A DNA stretch of 39,930 nt from Ruminococcaceae bacterium OttesenSCG-928-D13. Its GTDB lineage: Bacteria; Bacillota; Clostridia; Oscillospirales; Ruminococcaceae. The stretch lies in assembly GCA_030266915.1 (NCBI GenBank), contig JAJDIZ010000007.1, forward strand, positions 1 through 39,930, read 5' to 3'. The first letter of the stretch is position 1. Every line of letters begins with the position of its first letter. Below the pieces are notes generated by a model. The model was not told the DNA's origin. It was given only the letters and a program-made list of their open reading frames with translations, and ran no database searches. The position numbers and the translations under genes were made by a program. Of this stretch, positions 36,901 through 39,930 are shown one piece after another.

Positions 36901-39572
36901 TCACCGCAGAAAGACATGAAGCTTGGATACTAACTCCTCAAAATCGATGGGCTTGCCCATATGGTCATTCATGCCGCAGGCAAGGCAGCGCTCCACATCC
37001 TCCTTGAACACATTGGCCGTCATGGCCACTATGGGCAGCTTACGGGCGCGCTCGTCCTCCAAACGGCGGATGGTTTTTGTGGCTTCGTAGCCATCCATGT
37101 TTGGCATGTGGATGTCCATCAAAACCAGTTGGTACCTGCCTGGGTCGGATCGGACCATGTCCACCGCCTGCAGGCCGTCACCCGCGTTTTCAAGTTCAAT
37201 ACCGGTATCGGCCAACATGGCAGCCAGTATCTCCCAGTTGATTTCCACATCCTCCGCCACTAATACACGCTGGCCCACAAATATGCCATCGGTGGTACCC
37301 TCACTGCGGAAGTCCAACTCTTTTGCTGGCTCCGCTGTATTCTGTAGTGCGTTTTCGGCGGACAGGTGCTTATTCAAGCAGTCGAACAGCAGGGACGGCA
37401 GCAGCGGTTTTGCCAGTATCTCATCCACGCCGGCACTGCGGGCTTCCGTCTCAATTTCGTTGGATTCCGCCGCTGTGGCCAGCACGATGGTGATCTGTTG
37501 TCCATATTTTTCACGCACGCGGCGTGTCAACTCAAGGCCATCCATTCCGGGCATGCGCCAATCCGTCAGCATCAGCTGGCAGGGCGGGCCCTTTTCCAGC
37601 GCAGTCAAAGCTTCGGCGCCGCCGGTGGCCACCATGCAGGATATCCCCGCGCGTTTAGTGATGGTCTGCACATATTCCAGCAGGTCCGGGTCGTCGTCCA
37701 CTGCCAGCATCCTTACGCGGTTCCAGTCTACCCCTTCACTCAGCCGGCCAGAAAACACCGACTTCCCCACCGGGATTTGGATGGTGAACCAGAAGCGGGA
37801 ACCCTTGCCCACCTCAGACTCCACCTGGATTTCGCCGCCCATCTGCTTCACAATATTTTGGGATATGACTAGCCCCAGCCCCGTACCTCCAAACCGCCTG
37901 GAGATAGTGTTGTCTGCCTGCTGAAAGGACTGGAACAGCTTGGCCTGGTTTTCGGCCGAGATGCCGATTCCGTTGTCCTCGACCTCGAATGTGAGCGAGC
38001 ATGCGTTGTCCGGAAGTGGGCTGCTGCGAACGGTCAGCTGCACTCGCCCGCCCTCGGGGGCAAACTTGATGGCGTTTGAAAGCAGGTTTGTAAGTACCTG
38101 TGCCAGCCGCTGATTATCAGCAACGATGGAGACCGGCACATCCGGCTCCACGCGGATTAGGTACTCCTGCCGTTTCTGCTCGGCCCGGAAGGCCGTGACA
38201 GTGCTGACCCGTCGTAACATTTTTTCCAACGGAAAGTCGATGGCAGAGAGTTCCATGTGACCGGCATCAATCTTGGACATATCTAAAATGTCGTTGATGA
38301 TCCCCAACAGGTGCCGCGAGGCGTCGTCCACCTTGTCCAGGCAATACAGCATCCGCCCAGGTTCGCCACTAGCCCGCGCCAATTCTGTCATGCCAATGAT
38401 GGCGTTCATCGGCGTGCGTATCTCATGGCTCATGTTTGCCAGGAAATTGGATTTAGCCCGCGAGCTTTCTTCAGCGCGGGCCATGGCATCGCGGAGCTTG
38501 TCCTGGGTACGCTCGCGCAACAGCACACCGCCAATCAGGTTGCCAACCATCCGTGCGGTGTCAATCTCGTTTTGGTCGGTACCCCGCTGTCGGGAGCACA
38601 TCTCAAGGCACAATATCCCCCAGTGCTCGTTATCCACAATCAGCGGCACCGCGACAAAGCTAATGGTACCGCGCGTTACCATGGGCGCATACAGCGGGTC
38701 GTCTGCGGCATTATCGCAGGAAATATAGGATTGGCCCTGTTCGGCGAAGGCCCTGTGCATGGCCTGCATGGGGCTGGGTGCCGGGGTAGCCGGATAGGCA
38801 TAGGCTTCATCACTGACCCAGGTCGCTTCGAATTTGGCGGGAAGACCATCTGAGCCATACCGCCGGAGGGATACCCGGTCAGCCTTTAAAAATTCGCCCA
38901 CCGTCCGCATAGCGTTTTTAACAAGCGTCTCGGTGTCCTGATCGGAGATAAAGCTGCTGGACATGGCACTCATCAGTTCATGTTGGTGCAGACGGACCTG
39001 CAATGCCTCCCGTATCCGATGGCTGTCGGTCACGTCAACGCCCTGCTGCAGATGCACCATTCGGCCGTCGGTCCAAGGAATGATCGAATCCCGATTCAGG
39101 TACCAACGGTCTGCGCGCTCGTCGTAATGCTCCCAAACAACAGGGACATCCGGCTCGTTTTCAAGCTGTGTAATTGGGCAGTAGCTGCAACGGGCGCTTT
39201 CCCGCTGGAAGACATCCCAGCACTGCTTTCCGATTGGGTTATCCACATCATAGCACTCGTTCATTTTGTCGTTGGTAAAAAGAACAGAATCGTCCACCGG
39301 GTCGCAGACCATCAGCTGCACGTCGATACCCGAAAGTACGCTGAGAAAATCCTCGCTAAGTTTCTGTGTCCCCCGAGACCTTTGGCTGTCTCGCTGCTTT
39401 AGGCGGCCCATCAGCACGATGATGGTGGTGACGGCGAGAATGATGGTGGATATCTTTGTGAGGTTTTCACGGCTGTAAGCGTGTAAACCACAAGAACTGC
39501 CAGCGCTGACAGCGGAACGCTGAGTGCACGATTTATGAGACGACGCGTGTGAGGTTTGTTCTTCACCGGCAT
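36901..39572 (-). CDS. Hybrid sensor histidine kinase (2 TM - PAS - GAF - HisKA - HATPase - REC - REC) with an apparent -1 frameshift near 39464-39467
   Basis: NFLANMSHEIRTPMNAIIG, DNGIGIS, GGTGLGLVIS, MLTDWRMPGMDG, VLMDIHMPNMDG. RBS (GGAGG) + ATG 39572 and TM1 lie in a different frame from TM2 and the rest. Confidence 0.85.
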
Positions 39573-39930
39573 GACCCTCCTTTTCACCTTTTGTACGCCA
39601 TATATTTGGCCAAGGCAAATAAGCAGGGGCAATTTGCCCCCGCGCGTCAGATGGAACTTGTTTATATTTATTAAAGCGTTGCTTACATTACGATTCAGTC
39701 CACTGCAAGGTACGACTATCAGCCCTTGGAACGCTTCCACGGCTTTGTATTCACCGATACACCGATGCGTGCAATTGGGAGAATTCATTTTGGACATCGC
39801 ACCACTATAATATCATTTTGGGTCGTGATATTTCTGCGTCACCTTTCGATAACCGCTATCTAGCATTGTTGCAGGCCAATAGCAGGCCGCCGCAGTCCTC
39901 ATATAAATCATTAACCTGTTGGTTCAACTG

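Noticed and set aside
1-39930. CRISPR arrays, phage structural genes, toxin-antitoxin or known antiphage operons
   Set aside because: No regularly spaced repeats, no Cas or phage proteins, and no recognisable defence operon seen in the six-frame translations.

Overview
The window looks like a Firmicutes/Clostridia-type genome segment and has two parts. (A) About 0.5-26.8 kb is a GC-rich nitrogen-heterocycle/ureide catabolic island. It starts with a truncated class B sortase remnant overlapping a ureidoglycolate lyase. Next is a seven-gene minus-strand operon (hydantoinase, NrpR-HTH/FCD regulator, aminotransferase, M20 carbamoylase/allantoate amidohydrolase, hydantoin/Asp-Glu racemase, KDPG aldolase, KDG kinase) in which all six junctions are exact 4-nt NTGA overlaps. 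A divergent plus-strand operon (AtzA/SAH-deaminase-like amidohydrolase, complete Dpp/Opp-type ABC transporter, three tandem paralogous amidohydrolases, lipoprotein substrate-binding protein) lies behind a near-perfect sigma-54 -24/-12 promoter and is followed by a RocR-like sigma-54 activator gene. A second divergent module holds allantoinase-like + sialidase-fold genes against a FCD regulator + second M20 amidohydrolase. (B) About 27-39.9 kb is a decayed/accessory region: pseudogene fragments (adenine-deaminase-like, UroD-like), an in-frame GH3/DinG-helicase chimera lacking Walker A, a 7TM-PAS-GGDEF cyclase, an IS110-family element, a STAND/MalT-like LuxR regulator, and a hybrid histidine kinase with an N-terminal frameshift. 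The most interesting hypothesis is that the sigma-54 island imports and dismantles arginine-derived hydroimidazolones (glycation adducts such as 3-deoxyglucosone-hydroimidazolone): exocyclic C-N cleavage, hydantoin ring opening, decarbamoylation, transamination to 2-keto-3-deoxygluconate, then KdgK/Eda. This is an inference and needs biochemical testing.
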